A DNA stretch of 64,000 nt from positions 62,001 to 126,000 of the forward strand of contig NZ_PHSO01000005.1 in the NCBI RefSeq assembly GCF_002870965.1. The letters are read 5' to 3'. This stretch comes from Tsuneonella flava (GTDB lineage Bacteria; Pseudomonadota; Alphaproteobacteria; Sphingomonadales; Sphingomonadaceae). A program made the translations under genes and the position numbers. This document shows positions 1 to 9,437 of this stretch, in pieces. Numbering within the stretch: position 1 is the stretch's first letter; every line of letters starts with the position of its first letter. The notes beneath the pieces were generated by a model. It worked only from the letters and a program-made list of their open reading frames with translations, was not told where the DNA came from and made no database searches.

Positions 1-1761
1 GACGATATCCAGATCAAGATGGCGCAAGGGGCGAAGCCCGGCGAAGGCGGGCAGTTGCCCGGCCACAAGGTCGACAAGATCATCGGCAAGACGCGCCATG
101 CCACCCCCGGCGTGGGCCTGATCAGCCCGCCGCCGCACCACGACATCTATTCGATCGAAGACCTCGCGCAATTGATTCACGATCTGAAGAACGTGAACGG
201 CGACGCGCGGATTTCGGTGAAGCTGGTGAGCGAAGTGGGCGTCGGCACGGTCGCGGCGGGCGTATCCAAGTGCAAGGCCGACCACGTGACCATTTCGGGT
301 TACGATGGCGGCACGGGCGCTTCGCCGCTGACCAGCCTGACCCATGCTGGCGGCCCGTGGGAAATCGGCCTGGCCGAAACCCAGCAGACCCTGCTGCTCA
401 ACAACCTGCGTACCCGCATCGCGGTGCAGGTCGATGGCGGACTGCGGACCGGGCGCGACGTGGCCATCGGCGCGTTGCTGGGTGCGGACGAATTCGGCTT
501 TGCCACTGCGCCGCTGATCGCCGCAGGGTGTATCATGATGCGTAAATGCCATCTCAACACCTGCCCGGTGGGCGTGGCCACGCAAGACCCCGAACTGCGT
601 AAGCGGTTCAACGGGCAGCCCGAACACGTCATCAACTATTTCTTCTTCGTGGCGGAAGAGCTGCGCCGGATCATGGCCGATCTCGGCTTCCGCACCGTCC
701 GCGAAATGGTCGGGCGGGTGGACAAGCTCGATATGCGCCGCGCGCTGCGCCACTGGAAGGCGAACGGTGTCGACCTCAGCCGGGTTCTGCAACAGGTGCC
801 GCTGGGCGACAGCGAAGAGCTGTTCTGGTGCCAGACGCAGGATCACAAGCTGGACGAAGCGCTCGATCGCAAGCTGATCGAAATCGTTCAACCCGCTATC
901 GATAAAGGCCAGACGGTCGCTGCGGACCTCGCGATCAAGAACGTCAACCGCTCTGTCGGGGCGATGCTTTCGGGCCATATCGCGAAGGCGAAAGGGCACG
1001 CCGGGCTGGCACCCGATCAGGTGAAGCTGAACTTCACCGGAGTCGCCGGGCAAAGCTTCGGCGCATGGCTGGCGCACGGGGTCACGCTGGAACTGACCGG
1101 CGATGCCAACGACTATGTCGGCAAGGGCCTGTCGGGCGGGCGCATCGTCGTGCGCCAGCCGGACACTGTCAATCGCGATCCGGGCGAGAACATCATCGTC
1201 GGCAACACCGTGCTGTATGGCGCGATTGCAGGCGAAGCGTTCTTCAACGGCGTCGCGGGCGAACGCTTTGCGGTGCGAAATTCGGGCGCGGTCGCAGTGG
1301 TCGAAGGGACCGGCGATCATGGCTGCGAATATATGACCGGTGGCGTGGTCTGCGTGCTGGGCAAAACCGGGCGCAATTTTGCCGCGGGGATGAGCGGCGG
1401 CATCGCCTATGTCTATGACGAGGATGGCGAATTCGCTCAGCTCTGTAATCCGGCGCAAGTCGATCTGGAGAAGATCGATCCCGCCCGAGACGAGGAAGAC
1501 GGCACCGGCCGCCCGCAACAGCGCGCGCGTAATGTCGAAGACACCGGCATGGGCGACATGTTGCGCCACGATGCCGAACGTCTGCGAATACTGGTCGAAC
1601 GCCATCACCTGCACACCGACAGCGCAAAGGCCAGGGCATTGCTCGACGATTGGGACAATGCGCTTGGCAAATTCGTGAAAGTAATGCCCCGCGATTATCG
1701 CCGCGCGCTTAAGCAGCTCGAAGCCGAGCGCGAGGAAGCCGCGATGGAAGCGGCGGAATAG
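1..1761 (+). CDS. gltB: Glutamate synthase large subunit, C-terminal part (5' truncated by window edge)
   Basis: The reading frame is open from the first base, so only the C-terminal 586 residues are present. The large subunit takes ammonia from glutamine and, with the small subunit, reduces 2-oxoglutarate to glutamate. The visible part starts in the FMN-binding synthase domain ([15 protein letters not shown]). It carries the three cysteines of a [3Fe-4S] cluster, C-x5-C-x4-C, with codons at 529, 547 and 562. It then runs into the C-terminal GXGXG beta-helix domain (for example [11 protein letters not shown] near 1110-1145). The stop is 11 bp before gltD, so the two are co-transcribed. The N-terminal glutaminase domain lies outside the window. 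Confidence 0.97.
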   Translation, partial: DDIQIKMAQGAKPGEGGQLPGHKVDKIIGKTRHATPGVGLISPPPHHDIYSIEDLAQLIHDLKNVNGDARISVKLVSEVGVGTVAAGVSKCKADHVTISGYDGGTGASPLTSLTHAGGPWEIGLAETQQTLLLNNLRTRIAVQVDGGLRTGRDVAIGALLGADEFGFATAPLIAAGCIMMRKCHLNTCPVGVATQDPELRKRFNGQPEHVINYFFFVAEELRRIMADLGFRTVREMVGRVDKLDMRRALRHWKANGVDLSRVLQQVPLGDSEELFWCQTQDHKLDEALDRKLIEIVQPAIDKGQTVAADLAIKNVNRSVGAMLSGHIAKAKGHAGLAPDQVKLNFTGVAGQSFGAWLAHGVTLELTGDANDYVGKGLSGGRIVVRQPDTVNRDPGENIIVGNTVLYGAIAGEAFFNGVAGERFAVRNSGAVAVVEGTGDHGCEYMTGGVVCVLGKTGRNFAAGMSGGIAYVYDEDGEFAQLCNPAQVDLEKIDPARDEEDGTGRPQQRARNVEDTGMGDMLRHDAERLRILVERHHLHTDSAKARALLDDWDNALGKFVKVMPRDYRRALKQLEAEREEAAMEAAE

Positions 1762-1772
1762 GGGTCGAAACG

Positions 1773-3209
1773 ATGGGCAAGGAAACAGGCTTCCTCGAAT
1801 ACGAACGTCAGGATCGCACTTATGCGGACCCGGCGGAACGGCTGAAGCACTACAAGGAATTCGTGATCCCGCACAGCGAGCCGGACCTGCGCCTGCAGGC
1901 CGCGCGGTGCATGAATTGCGGCATCCCGTATTGTCACAATGGTTGCCCGGTGAACAACCTGATCCCGGACTGGAACCACCTGACCTACGAAGGGGACTGG
2001 AAGAACGCGCTGGAAGTGCTGCATTCGACCAACAACTTCCCTGAATTCACCGGTCGTGTCTGCCCCGCTCCGTGCGAAGCGAGCTGCACGCTCAACATCA
2101 CCGATGAACCGGTGACGATCAAATCGATCGAATGTGCCATCGTCGATCGCGGCTGGCAGGAAGGCTGGATCACACCGCAAGTGCCGGAAACCAAGACCGG
2201 CAAGTCGGTGGCGGTTGTCGGCTCCGGCCCGGCCGGGCTTGCTTGCGCGCAGCAACTGGCGCGCGCGGGCCACTCCGTAACGCTGTTCGAAAAGAACGAC
2301 CGCGTCGGCGGGCTGCTGCGCTATGGCATTCCCGACTTCAAGATGGAAAAGCACCTCATCAATCGCCGTGCGGTGCAGATGGAAGCGGAAGGCGTGAATT
2401 TCCGCACCAGCACCGAGGTAGGGGTCGATGTCTCCTTCAAATCGCTGAAGGAAAATTTCGATGCCGTGGTGCTTTCGGGCGGCGCGGAAGATGCGCGCCC
2501 GCTGGCGATCCCCGGCGCGGAGCTGCCCGGTGTGCGAATGGCGATGGAATTCCTCACTCAGCAGAACAAGCGCAATGCAGGCGACGACGAAGTCCGCGCC
2601 GCCCCGCGCGGCACGCTGACCGCCACTGGCAAAAAAGTGGTCGTGATCGGCGGCGGCGACACCGGCAGCGACTGTGTCGGCACATCCAACCGGCAAGGCG
2701 CGGAAAGCGTGGTGCAGCTGGAAATCATGCCGCAACCGCCGGAGAAGGAAAACAAACTGCTCACCTGGCCGCACTGGCCGCTGAAGCTGCGGACCTCCTC
2801 CAGCCACGAAGAAGGGGTGGAGCGCGATTTCTCTGTCCTGACCAAGCGGGTTGTGGGCGAAGGCGGCAAAGTGACTGGCCTCGAATGCATCCGTCTCGAA
2901 TGGGATGGCGGCACGATGAAGGAAATCGCAGGCAGCGAATTCACCATTCCGGCCGATCTGATCCTGCTGGCGATGGGTTTCGTCGGACCGAAGAAAGCGG
3001 GCCTGCTCGAACAGGCGGGCGTGGAGCTGACCGATCGCGGCAATGTTGCCGCCGATACGGTTGGCTATGCCACCAGCGAGCCAGGTGTGTTCGCGTGTGG
3101 CGATATGCGCCGCGGGCAAAGTCTGGTGGTGTGGGCCATCCGCGAGGGTCGCCAGTGCGCCCGCGCAGTGGACGAAGCACTGATGGGGGCCAGCGAACTG
3201 CCGCGTTAA
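1773..3209 (+). CDS. gltD: Glutamate synthase small subunit
   Basis: This 478-aa protein passes electrons from NADPH through FAD and iron-sulfur clusters to the GltB subunit. The N-terminus has the cysteine-rich ferredoxin-like region typical of GltD, with Cys46, 49, 54 and 58 and a second set at Cys97, 101 and 105. An FAD-binding Rossmann motif ([11 protein letters not shown]) lies near residue 150. A second dinucleotide motif ([13 protein letters not shown]) binds NADPH. The length is normal for the family. It lies 11 bp downstream of gltB in the same operon. Confidence 0.97.
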   Translation: MGKETGFLEYERQDRTYADPAERLKHYKEFVIPHSEPDLRLQAARCMNCGIPYCHNGCPVNNLIPDWNHLTYEGDWKNALEVLHSTNNFPEFTGRVCPAPCEASCTLNITDEPVTIKSIECAIVDRGWQEGWITPQVPETKTGKSVAVVGSGPAGLACAQQLARAGHSVTLFEKNDRVGGLLRYGIPDFKMEKHLINRRAVQMEAEGVNFRTSTEVGVDVSFKSLKENFDAVVLSGGAEDARPLAIPGAELPGVRMAMEFLTQQNKRNAGDDEVRAAPRGTLTATGKKVVVIGGGDTGSDCVGTSNRQGAESVVQLEIMPQPPEKENKLLTWPHWPLKLRTSSSHEEGVERDFSVLTKRVVGEGGKVTGLECIRLEWDGGTMKEIAGSEFTIPADLILLAMGFVGPKKAGLLEQAGVELTDRGNVAADTVGYATSEPGVFACGDMRRGQSLVVWAIREGRQCARAVDEALMGASELPR

Positions 3210-3648
3210 GGGGCATCAGCCATTGGCATTCGTGCCGCGCCCAACCGCCTGTCCGTCACCGCAAACGCAGTAACCCAATCCATGGGATCAGGGTTTCGCC
3301 CATCGCGGCGTTTGCGGTGGACGAAACGGGCGGTCCATAGATTGCCGCGTCGCTTCGCTCCTCGCGATGACGAGGGGTGGGCGGCGGTCGGGAGGGCCAT
3401 GACACCCTGCACGCCCCCAGCTCCCTCCCCCGTGACGCAGTCCATGGCTTGAAGGTTCCGCCTTTCGCAGCGGGAGCGATGGAGCGGTGAAGGGCAGTTG
3501 CGCTCACCAGACCGTTCGAAATTCCGCGCCGCCGAGTGTCCTAAAATGATACACATGGGACACAAAACCGCGTAAACTTGGCGCTGTGCGTCGCTCCTAT
3601 GCATACTGCCACTTGCGAATCGCAGAGCGAACGCAATCGGAGAACTGG
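3210..3648. other. Gene-free region between gltD and luxR with repeat fragments
   Basis: No convincing gene lies in this 439-bp stretch. It contains one copy of a dispersed palindromic repeat (3335-3373) and a fragment of a similar repeat near 3434-3449 (GACGCAGTCCATGGC). The 3' part (about 3540-3590) is less GC-rich and probably holds the luxR promoter. I could not assign a -35/-10 pair with confidence. Confidence 0.5.
3335..3373 (-). repeat. Dispersed repeat, CGTCATTGCGAGGAGCG...GGCAATCCATGG family
   Basis: On the minus strand this reads CGTCATCGCGAGGAGCGAAG and continues to GGCAATCTATGG. It matches the copies at 18729-18768, 18817-18850, 19122-19159 and 19213-19239. Very similar intergenic repeats are known from many bacterial genomes. 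This copy stands alone next to gltD. Confidence 0.7.
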
Positions 3649-4413
3649 ATGGCGAGTGGCGATGAAACCGGTTTCTGGCCCTGGGTCGAAGCAATCGACC
3701 GAGCCGAAACGATATCGGGCCTGCGCGATACATTGTTGGCGGCTTTCTCGTATGTCGGCTTTACTGCAGCCTATTTCCTTGGTCCGGTGGTATCCGATGC
3801 ACGTGTCGGGCGAGTGCTGACCAATGTCGGTTTCCCGCGCGAATGGGAGGAGCGCTATCGCGCAGAATTCTATCTGATCGATCCAATCGCAACCCACGCG
3901 ATTACCCGGCGCGGCGCGTTCTGCTGGCCCGACGATCTGGCAGGAACTCCACTCAAACCGGCAGAGCGCGACTATCTTGCGCTGCTGGCCGATTATGGAA
4001 TGGAACGCGGAGTGGGCCTGGCATCTTTCGGTCCGTTCGCACGCACCGGCTTTATCGGTGTCGGATTGCCCCGTTCAGGCATCGCAATCGATCGTCGTTC
4101 GATCCTGATGGTAGAGGTTGCCGCGCGACTGGCGCATCAGCGTTACCTGCGGCTGATCGATCCATTCCCCAATGGCCCGCCCAGCCTGTCCGACCGGGAA
4201 ATCGAAGTTCTGTCGCTGATCGCGCAGGGAAAGAGCAACGCTGTGATCGCTCAGCTCCTCGATATCTCGCCCAGTTCGGTCGATGTGTATGTAAAACGGA
4301 TTTTCACCAAGATGGGGGTGGCCGACCGGACATCGGCATCGGTGCGGGCGCTGGCTATGGGGCTGGTTCTCACCGGCAGGTTTCCCAAGCAGCCGCATAG
4401 CGGGCGGCTATAG
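3649..4413 (+). CDS. LuxR-family quorum-sensing transcriptional regulator (solo)
   Basis: This 254-aa protein has an N-terminal autoinducer-binding domain (about 15-165) and a C-terminal LuxR helix-turn-helix (about 178-240, LSDREIEVLSL...). Trp66, Tyr70, Asp78 and Trp93 occur with spacing close to that of the acyl-homoserine-lactone-contacting residues of TraR-type receptors. The ATG at 3649 was chosen because GGAGA ends 5 nt upstream; an in-frame GTG at 3586 lacks a ribosome site. No luxI-type synthase is in the window, so it is a solo receptor here. The ligand is unknown and may be another small molecule. Confidence 0.85.
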   Translation: MASGDETGFWPWVEAIDRAETISGLRDTLLAAFSYVGFTAAYFLGPVVSDARVGRVLTNVGFPREWEERYRAEFYLIDPIATHAITRRGAFCWPDDLAGTPLKPAERDYLALLADYGMERGVGLASFGPFARTGFIGVGLPRSGIAIDRRSILMVEVAARLAHQRYLRLIDPFPNGPPSLSDREIEVLSLIAQGKSNAVIAQLLDISPSSVDVYVKRIFTKMGVADRTSASVRALAMGLVLTGRFPKQPHSGRL

Positions 4414-4449
4414 CCGCTCTTCGCAGTTGCCTGCTGCCTTTCGCGCTTA

Positions 4450-4496
4450 ATCATGTACCGTAATTGCCGCCTTGTCGGGTAATTAAGGTACATGAT
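4450..4496. other. 47-nt imperfect palindrome downstream of the luxR solo
   Basis: ATCATGTACC (4450-4459) pairs with GGTACATGAT (4487-4496). After one mismatch the pairing continues for 8 bp (4461-4468 with 4478-4485, one G-U), leaving a 9-nt loop. There is no U-run on either side, so a standard intrinsic terminator is unlikely. It sits 36 bp after the luxR stop and could be a regulator-binding dyad or an RNA-processing element. Confidence 0.6.
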
Positions 4497-4802
4497 GGCA
4501 TCCTAAGAATAAACTAGGAGGCCGTTGCAATGCCCTCGGGTCGCCCCGATGGCAGAGGTGCGCCGGGCCGATCCTCCCAAAAGATAAGCGCGGCGCACCG
4601 CCTACCTCCGCCCCTTAAATGATCCGTCACGCGCATCGGTGCACCGACCGACTGGAATTTTGCGCGACAGCACGCTATCGGGAACTGGGATCTGACGTCT
4701 TCCGGGGGAAGCAAGCTGCAGATTCCTGCCACCCAGATCAGCGCTGCCCGGATCACCGGCGCCCAAATCGCCACCACGCGCATTCTGATCGCGGGCGATG
4801 TC

Positions 4803-5675
4803 ATGCTCGACCGGTATTGGTTCGGCGATGTCGAACGGATCTCGCCCGAAGCGCCGGTGCCTGTGGTCCATGTCACGCGCGAGGAATACCGGCTCGGCGG
4901 CGCAGGGAACGTGGCGCTGAACGTCGCGTCGCTCGGCGCACAGGCCGCATTGATGAGTATCGTCGGGGAAGACGATGCCGCCACCCGCTTGCACGCCCTG
5001 CTGCGCGATGCCGGGATAGAGCCGCTGCTGGAAAGCGATCCGACGCTGCCGACAACGGTCAAGCTGCGCGTCAGCGGCCGGGCGCAGCAGTTGATCCGGC
5101 TCGATTTCGAACATGCTCCCGGCTCGCGGGTTCTCGATCGCAAACTGGCGCGGTTCCGCAATCTGCTGGACCGGTTCGATGCGGTTGCCCTCTCGGATTA
5201 TGGCAAAGGCAGCCTGGCCCATGTGCAGGCGATGATCGCGCTGGCCCGCGAAGCGGGTAAACCGGTGCTGATCGATCCCAAGGGTAGCGATTACACCCGC
5301 TATCGCGGCGCCACTGTCATCACCCCCAACCGCGCGGAATTCGAACTGGCCGCCGGCCCGTGCCATAGCGAAGCGGAACTGGAACAGCGGGCGGAAACGA
5401 TGCGGCGCGACCTCGCGCTCGACGCCGTGCTCGTCACCCGCTCGCACGAAGGGATGTCGCTGTTCGACGATGCCGGGCATCTGCATGTGCCCGCCGCCGC
5501 ACGCGAAGTGTTCGATGTGACCGGCGCAGGCGACACCGTGGTGGCTGCGCTGGCAGCTCTGATCGCCAGCGGTATGCCCTTGCGCGATGCGGTGGAAATT
5601 GCCAATCGTGCCGCCGGGATCGTCGTCGGTCGTTTCGGTACGACCGCTATTGCATACGAAGATCTCTTCTCATGA
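4803..5675 (+). CDS. rfaE1: D-glycero-beta-D-manno-heptose-7-phosphate kinase (start uncertain, extends upstream)
   Basis: This PfkB-family sugar kinase phosphorylates heptose 7-phosphate to the 1,7-bisphosphate in ADP-heptose synthesis. Family motifs are clear: [29 protein letters not shown] and the C-terminal anion-hole motif DVTGAGDT. The frame encodes the family's first beta strand just upstream of the ATG (TRILIAGDV, 4776-4802), so 4803 is not the true N-terminus. That frame stays open back to a TGA at 4620-4622 but contains no ATG, GTG or TTG. A non-AUG start, for example CTG 4716 behind GGGGGAA, or a sequence error would explain this. The stop overlaps rfaD (ATGA). Confidence 0.9.
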   Translation: MLDRYWFGDVERISPEAPVPVVHVTREEYRLGGAGNVALNVASLGAQAALMSIVGEDDAATRLHALLRDAGIEPLLESDPTLPTTVKLRVSGRAQQLIRLDFEHAPGSRVLDRKLARFRNLLDRFDAVALSDYGKGSLAHVQAMIALAREAGKPVLIDPKGSDYTRYRGATVITPNRAEFELAAGPCHSEAELEQRAETMRRDLALDAVLVTRSHEGMSLFDDAGHLHVPAAAREVFDVTGAGDTVVAALAALIASGMPLRDAVEIANRAAGIVVGRFGTTAIAYEDLFS

Positions 5676-6685
5676 CAGTGGTTGTCACCGGGGCTGCCGG
5701 ATTTATCGGCGCCAATATCGTCAAAGAGCTGAACCAGCGCGGCTGCAGCGATATCGTTGCAGTGGACGATCTGTCCCAGCCGGGCAAGTTCGCCAATCTG
5801 GCCGACCTCCGGATCGCGGATTATTTCGACAAGAACGATTTTCTGCACCGGCTGGCCGCCGGGCAACTGGGCCGGATAGAGGCGGTGTTTCACGAAGGTG
5901 CCTGTTCCGACACGATGGAACACGACGGGCAATTCATGATGGCCAACAATTACCGCTGGTCGAAACACCTGCTCGATATCTGCCTGCGCGATCGGATTCG
6001 CCTGCTCTATGCTTCGTCTGCGGCGGTCTATGGCGCATCGACGGAGTTTGCAGTCGATCCGGCGAACGAGCACCCACTCAACGTCTATGGTTATTCCAAG
6101 CTGTTGTTCGACAATGTCGTGCGCCGCCATCTGGATGCAGACAGCCCGGTGCAGATCGCCGGATTTCGCTATTTCAATGTCTACGGCCCACGCGAAGCCT
6201 GCAAAGGGCGCATGGCATCGGTTGCCTGGCACCATATGCAGCAGTTGCGGGACGAAGGGCACGTGCGCCTGTTCGGCGCATATGGCGGCTACGCAGCGGG
6301 AGAGCAGCTGCGCGATTTCGTTTCTGTGCGCGATATCGTGCGGGCCAAGCTGTGGTTCTTCGACAACTCGCATGCTGCGGGTATCTTCAACCTCGGCACC
6401 GGGCGGGCAGAACCGCTCAATGCGGTGGCCAGCGCGGTCATCAATGCCGAGCGGGCGGCCAGTGGGCAGGCACCGCTGACGCTGGCCGAACAGGTCGCGC
6501 AGGGGCTCATCCGCTATGTCGATTTCCCGGACGCGCTGAAGGACAGGTATCAGTGCTTTACGCAAGCCGACCTGTCGGGCCTGCGCGCTGTGGGATATGA
6601 TGCGTCTTTCGCGACAGTGGAGGAAGGCGTCAGCGCCTATGCCCGCGATGCGAGCGATGCGCCTGTGGCGGAGCAAACGGCATGA
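5672..6685 (+). CDS. rfaD: ADP-L-glycero-D-manno-heptose 6-epimerase
   Basis: This 337-aa short-chain (extended SDR) epimerase converts ADP-D-glycero- to ADP-L-glycero-D-manno-heptose, the last step of the pathway. The N-terminal NADP-binding motif GAAGFIG is at residues 7-13. The catalytic Tyr139-x3-Lys143 lies in YGYSK. The start overlaps the rfaE1 stop by 4 bp and its stop overlaps rfaE2 in the same way, which indicates translational coupling. Length and family signatures such as [11 protein letters not shown] are normal. Confidence 0.95.
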   Translation: MTVVVTGAAGFIGANIVKELNQRGCSDIVAVDDLSQPGKFANLADLRIADYFDKNDFLHRLAAGQLGRIEAVFHEGACSDTMEHDGQFMMANNYRWSKHLLDICLRDRIRLLYASSAAVYGASTEFAVDPANEHPLNVYGYSKLLFDNVVRRHLDADSPVQIAGFRYFNVYGPREACKGRMASVAWHHMQQLRDEGHVRLFGAYGGYAAGEQLRDFVSVRDIVRAKLWFFDNSHAAGIFNLGTGRAEPLNAVASAVINAERAASGQAPLTLAEQVAQGLIRYVDFPDALKDRYQCFTQADLSGLRAVGYDASFATVEEGVSAYARDASDAPVAEQTA

Positions 6686-7212
6686 CCGGCCTCCTCACTC
6701 CACCCGATATCCACCGTATCTGCACCGCAGGCAATGCCCGGTTGCACGAAAAGCTGACCCCCGCCCGGATGGCCAGCGGAGGGCTCGCGCTGCCGCGCCC
6801 GCTGGTCTTCACCAACGGTGTGTTCGACATCCTCCATCGCGGTCATGTCACTTATCTAGCAGCGGCGCGCGCATTGGGCGCATCGCTGGTGGTAGGGTTG
6901 AACAGCGACGATTCGGTGCGGCGGCTGGGCAAAGGGTCCGACCGCCCGATCAATCCGCAGGTCGACCGCGCGCTGGTGATCGCTGCACTCGCTTCGGTCG
7001 ATGCGGTACTGCTATTTACCGAAGATACCCCGTGCGAACTGATCGCCCGCATCCGCCCCGATATCTATGTGAAGGGCGGCGATTACGACATCGATGCCCT
7101 GCCCGAAACGCAGATCGTGCGCGGCTGGGGCGGGCAGGCCTATGCCCTGCCGTTTGCGGACGGATATTCGACCACTGCGCTGATCGCCCGCACCCGTGCC
7201 GCGCCATGTTGA
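6682..7212 (+). CDS. rfaE2: D-glycero-beta-D-manno-heptose 1-phosphate adenylyltransferase
   Basis: This 176-aa nucleotidyltransferase transfers AMP to heptose 1-phosphate to give ADP-heptose. The N-terminal motif [14 protein letters not shown] contains the HxGH nucleotide-binding site (His52-His55). [13 protein letters not shown] is typical of the C-terminal domain of HldE. Kinase and adenylyltransferase are separate genes here, not fused as in E. coli HldE. The stop overlaps gmhB by 7 bp. Confidence 0.95.
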   Translation: MTGLLTPPDIHRICTAGNARLHEKLTPARMASGGLALPRPLVFTNGVFDILHRGHVTYLAAARALGASLVVGLNSDDSVRRLGKGSDRPINPQVDRALVIAALASVDAVLLFTEDTPCELIARIRPDIYVKGGDYDIDALPETQIVRGWGGQAYALPFADGYSTTALIARTRAAPC

Positions 7213-7754
7213 CCCCGGCGGCCTTTCTCGATCGCGACGGGGTGATCAACGAAGATCGCGGCTATGTTTCGACATGGCGCGATTTCGCTTTCCTGCCCGG
7301 TGCAGTGGAGGCGATCTCGCGGTTGCAGGATGCGGGATATCTGCCAGTGGTCGTCACCAATCAATCGGGCATCGCGCGCGGCTATTTCAGCGAAGCCGAG
7401 TATCGCACATTGACCGAACGGATGTGCGCCGCGCTGGCCGATGCCGGCGTGACGATTGGCAAAGTCTATCACTGTCCCCATTCGCCCAGCCGTCGGCCAC
7501 CGTGCACGTGCCGCAAACCCCGCGCGGGGATGATCGAACGGGCAATTGCCGAACTGGGGATCGACCGCGCCGCATCGTTCATGGTGGGCGACAAGCTAGG
7601 CGATATCGCCGCCGGGCGCGCCGCCGAACTGGGCGCGACATTCCGGGTCGGCCCCAAGGCAATCGGCGCGAAAGACGGCGCAACCGCGCGCTTCCCCGAT
7701 CTCGCCACCTGTGCCGCCGCCATCGTTGCGGGGGACGTCGCGGTGGGGTGCTGA
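7206..7754 (+). CDS. gmhB: D-glycero-beta-D-manno-heptose-1,7-bisphosphate 7-phosphatase
   Basis: This 182-aa HAD-family phosphatase removes the 7-phosphate between the kinase and adenylyltransferase steps. The DxD nucleophile motif is Asp9-x-Asp11 (FLDRDGVINED). A zinc-binding Cys/His loop (CPHSPSRRPPCTCRKP) and the late MVGDKLGDI motif are present. The ATG at 7206 lies inside the end of rfaE2, which fits tight operon coupling. The sedoheptulose-7-phosphate isomerase gmhA is not in this window. Confidence 0.95.
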   Translation: MLTPAAFLDRDGVINEDRGYVSTWRDFAFLPGAVEAISRLQDAGYLPVVVTNQSGIARGYFSEAEYRTLTERMCAALADAGVTIGKVYHCPHSPSRRPPCTCRKPRAGMIERAIAELGIDRAASFMVGDKLGDIAAGRAAELGATFRVGPKAIGAKDGATARFPDLATCAAAIVAGDVAVGC

Positions 7755-7759
7755 CGCAA

Positions 7760-7778
7760 GGGGGGGGGCAGGGGGGGG
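7760..7778 (+). repeat. G9-CA-G8 homopolymer tract
   Basis: Nine Gs, CA, then eight Gs lie 5 bp after the gmhB stop in the space before the convergent ung gene. Runs of this length are prone to slippage and can form G-quadruplexes. No promoter or coding role is evident. The rest of 7779-8011 shows no gene, only two near-direct repeats of GAAAGTCACA (near 7940 and 8000). Confidence 0.8.
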
Positions 7779-8011
7779 ATGTCACCCGTATCCGCGAAAC
7801 GCTTCCCTACACCCGCCGCGCTATGCTTGAGCGGGTGGCATGGTTTTGTGCCGCTACGCTATGCGCCAGATGGCTCATTTGCGGTGTCGCCTGGTCGCGC
7901 CGCAGGAGGCAGCAAACCGCGATTTGGCGAAGTCCACAGCGGGCTGCGGAAAGTCACACACAAGCCACGGAAAAAACCGCACCTTTCCCGCGAAAGTCAC
8001 AGATTTCAAAA

Positions 8012-8710
8012 CTACCGGGAGCGGTCCATGTCCCAGTCGATTGCGCCGCGCCCGTGCTGTTCCAAAAAGGCATTGGTCTGGCTGAACGGGCGCGATCCGA
8101 AAAACCCGCGATAGGCCGACAGCGGGCTGGGGTGCGGGCTGCGGATGATCAGATGCGGGGTGTCGCCCTGCAGCGCCGGGATACGCGCGGCCTTGCTCTG
8201 CGCGTGGCTGCCCCACAGGATGAACACGCTCGGTTCGGGCCGCTCCGCCACGGCAGCGACGCAGGCATCGGTAATCGCGTCCCACCCGCGCCCGGCGTGG
8301 CTGCCCGCTTTGCCCGCCTCCACCGTCAGCGTGTTGTTGAGCAGCAGCACCCCTTGCCGCGCCCAATGCGACAGATCGCCATGCCGGGGCGGCGCGATGC
8401 CGAGGTCGCTTTCCAGTTCCTTGTAGATATTGACCAGACTGGGCGGCACCTGCACCCCATCGGGCACGGCAAAGCACAGGCCCATCGCCTGACCCGGCCC
8501 GTGATAGGGATCCTGCCCCAGAATCACGACTTTCACCGAATCGAGCGGCGTCAGTTCCAATGCCCGCAAACGGCTGCCGCGCGGGGGATAGATGGCGTGC
8601 CCGGCATCCTCCTGCGCGCGGAGGAAACCGCCCAGTTTGCGGGCTTCGGGGGTGGCCAGCACGGGTTCCAGCACCGCGCGCCAGCTATCGGGGATTGCTT
8701 CGCTTGCCAT
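8012..8710 (-). CDS. ung: Uracil-DNA glycosylase
   Basis: This 232-aa family-1 UDG excises uracil from DNA to start base-excision repair. The water-activating motif GQDPYH is at residues 65-70 with catalytic Asp67. The minor-groove loop HPSPLSAYRGF is near residue 190. The uracil-binding segment LLLNNTLTVE is also present. It is divergent from rnd, with 79 bp between starts, and convergent with gmhB. Confidence 0.97.
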   Translation of the reverse strand: MASEAIPDSWRAVLEPVLATPEARKLGGFLRAQEDAGHAIYPPRGSRLRALELTPLDSVKVVILGQDPYHGPGQAMGLCFAVPDGVQVPPSLVNIYKELESDLGIAPPRHGDLSHWARQGVLLLNNTLTVEAGKAGSHAGRGWDAITDACVAAVAERPEPSVFILWGSHAQSKAARIPALQGDTPHLIIRSPHPSPLSAYRGFFGSRPFSQTNAFLEQHGRGAIDWDMDRSR

Positions 8711-8789
8711 GCTTTCTCGCTACGCTGCGCGACCGATGCTCGCCAGCGCCTCTTTCCCTCTATCCCCAATCGCCCTAAGGACACCTGCG

Positions 8790-9410
8790 ATGACAGTACA
8801 TTTCCATGAAGAGGATCTGCCCGCCGGTGTGCTGGCAGGCGACGGGCCGATTGCGGTCGATACCGAAACGATGGGTCTGGTGACGCATCGCGACCGGCTG
8901 TGCGTGGTGCAGCTGAGCGATGGCGGGCCGGACGAACATCTCGTGCGGTTCAAGGTGGGCAGCGATTATCGCGCGCCCAACCTCAAGGCCTTGCTGGGCG
9001 ATCCGAACCGGTTGAAATTGTACCATTTCGCCCGGTTCGATCTGGCAGCAATCGAATACTACCTCGGCACGATGGCCGCGCCGGTGTTCTGCACCAAGAT
9101 CGCCAGCAAGCTGACCCGTACCTATACCGACCGCCACGGACTGAAGAACATCGTTACCGAACTGCTCGGCGGGGAGATTTCCAAGCAGCAGCAGTCGAGC
9201 GACTGGGGCGCCCCCGAACTGACCGAAGCGCAGCGTGACTATGCCGCGTCGGACGTGCGCTATCTCCACCGGCTGCGCGATGTGCTGGCCGGGCGGCTGG
9301 AACGCGAAGGCCGCACCGAAATCGCGCAGGCGTGCTTCGATTTTCTGCCCACCCGCGCCCGGCTCGACATGGCCGGCTGGGCGGACAAGGACATATTCAG
9401 CCACGAGTAG
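8790..9410 (+). CDS. rnd: Ribonuclease D (short form)
   Basis: This 206-aa DEDDy-type 3'-5' exoribonuclease is likely to act in RNA maturation. The exonuclease I motif DTE is at Asp24-Glu26 (IAVDTETMGL). YHFARFDL is motif II and YAASDVRYL motif III. It lacks the HRDC domains of E. coli RNase D, as is common for short alphaproteobacterial forms. The start at 8790 was chosen for AAGGA 8 nt upstream and because the protein then begins just before the exonuclease fold. lptC follows after 27 bp. Confidence 0.92.
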   Translation: MTVHFHEEDLPAGVLAGDGPIAVDTETMGLVTHRDRLCVVQLSDGGPDEHLVRFKVGSDYRAPNLKALLGDPNRLKLYHFARFDLAAIEYYLGTMAAPVFCTKIASKLTRTYTDRHGLKNIVTELLGGEISKQQQSSDWGAPELTEAQRDYAASDVRYLHRLRDVLAGRLEREGRTEIAQACFDFLPTRARLDMAGWADKDIFSHE

Positions 9411-9437
9411 GGCCACCCCCGCTCAGGATAACAGGCA

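Noticed and set aside
1695-3119. 474-codon minus-strand frame antisense to gltD
   Set aside because: It is a mirror of the real gltD gene; composition is His/Arg/Ala-rich with no family pattern, as expected of an antisense shadow.
7779-8114. 111-codon plus-strand frame beginning right after the G8 tract
   Set aside because: It overlaps the 3' end of ung, has no ribosome site other than the homopolymer and no recognisable domain; it is most likely a chance frame in GC-rich DNA.
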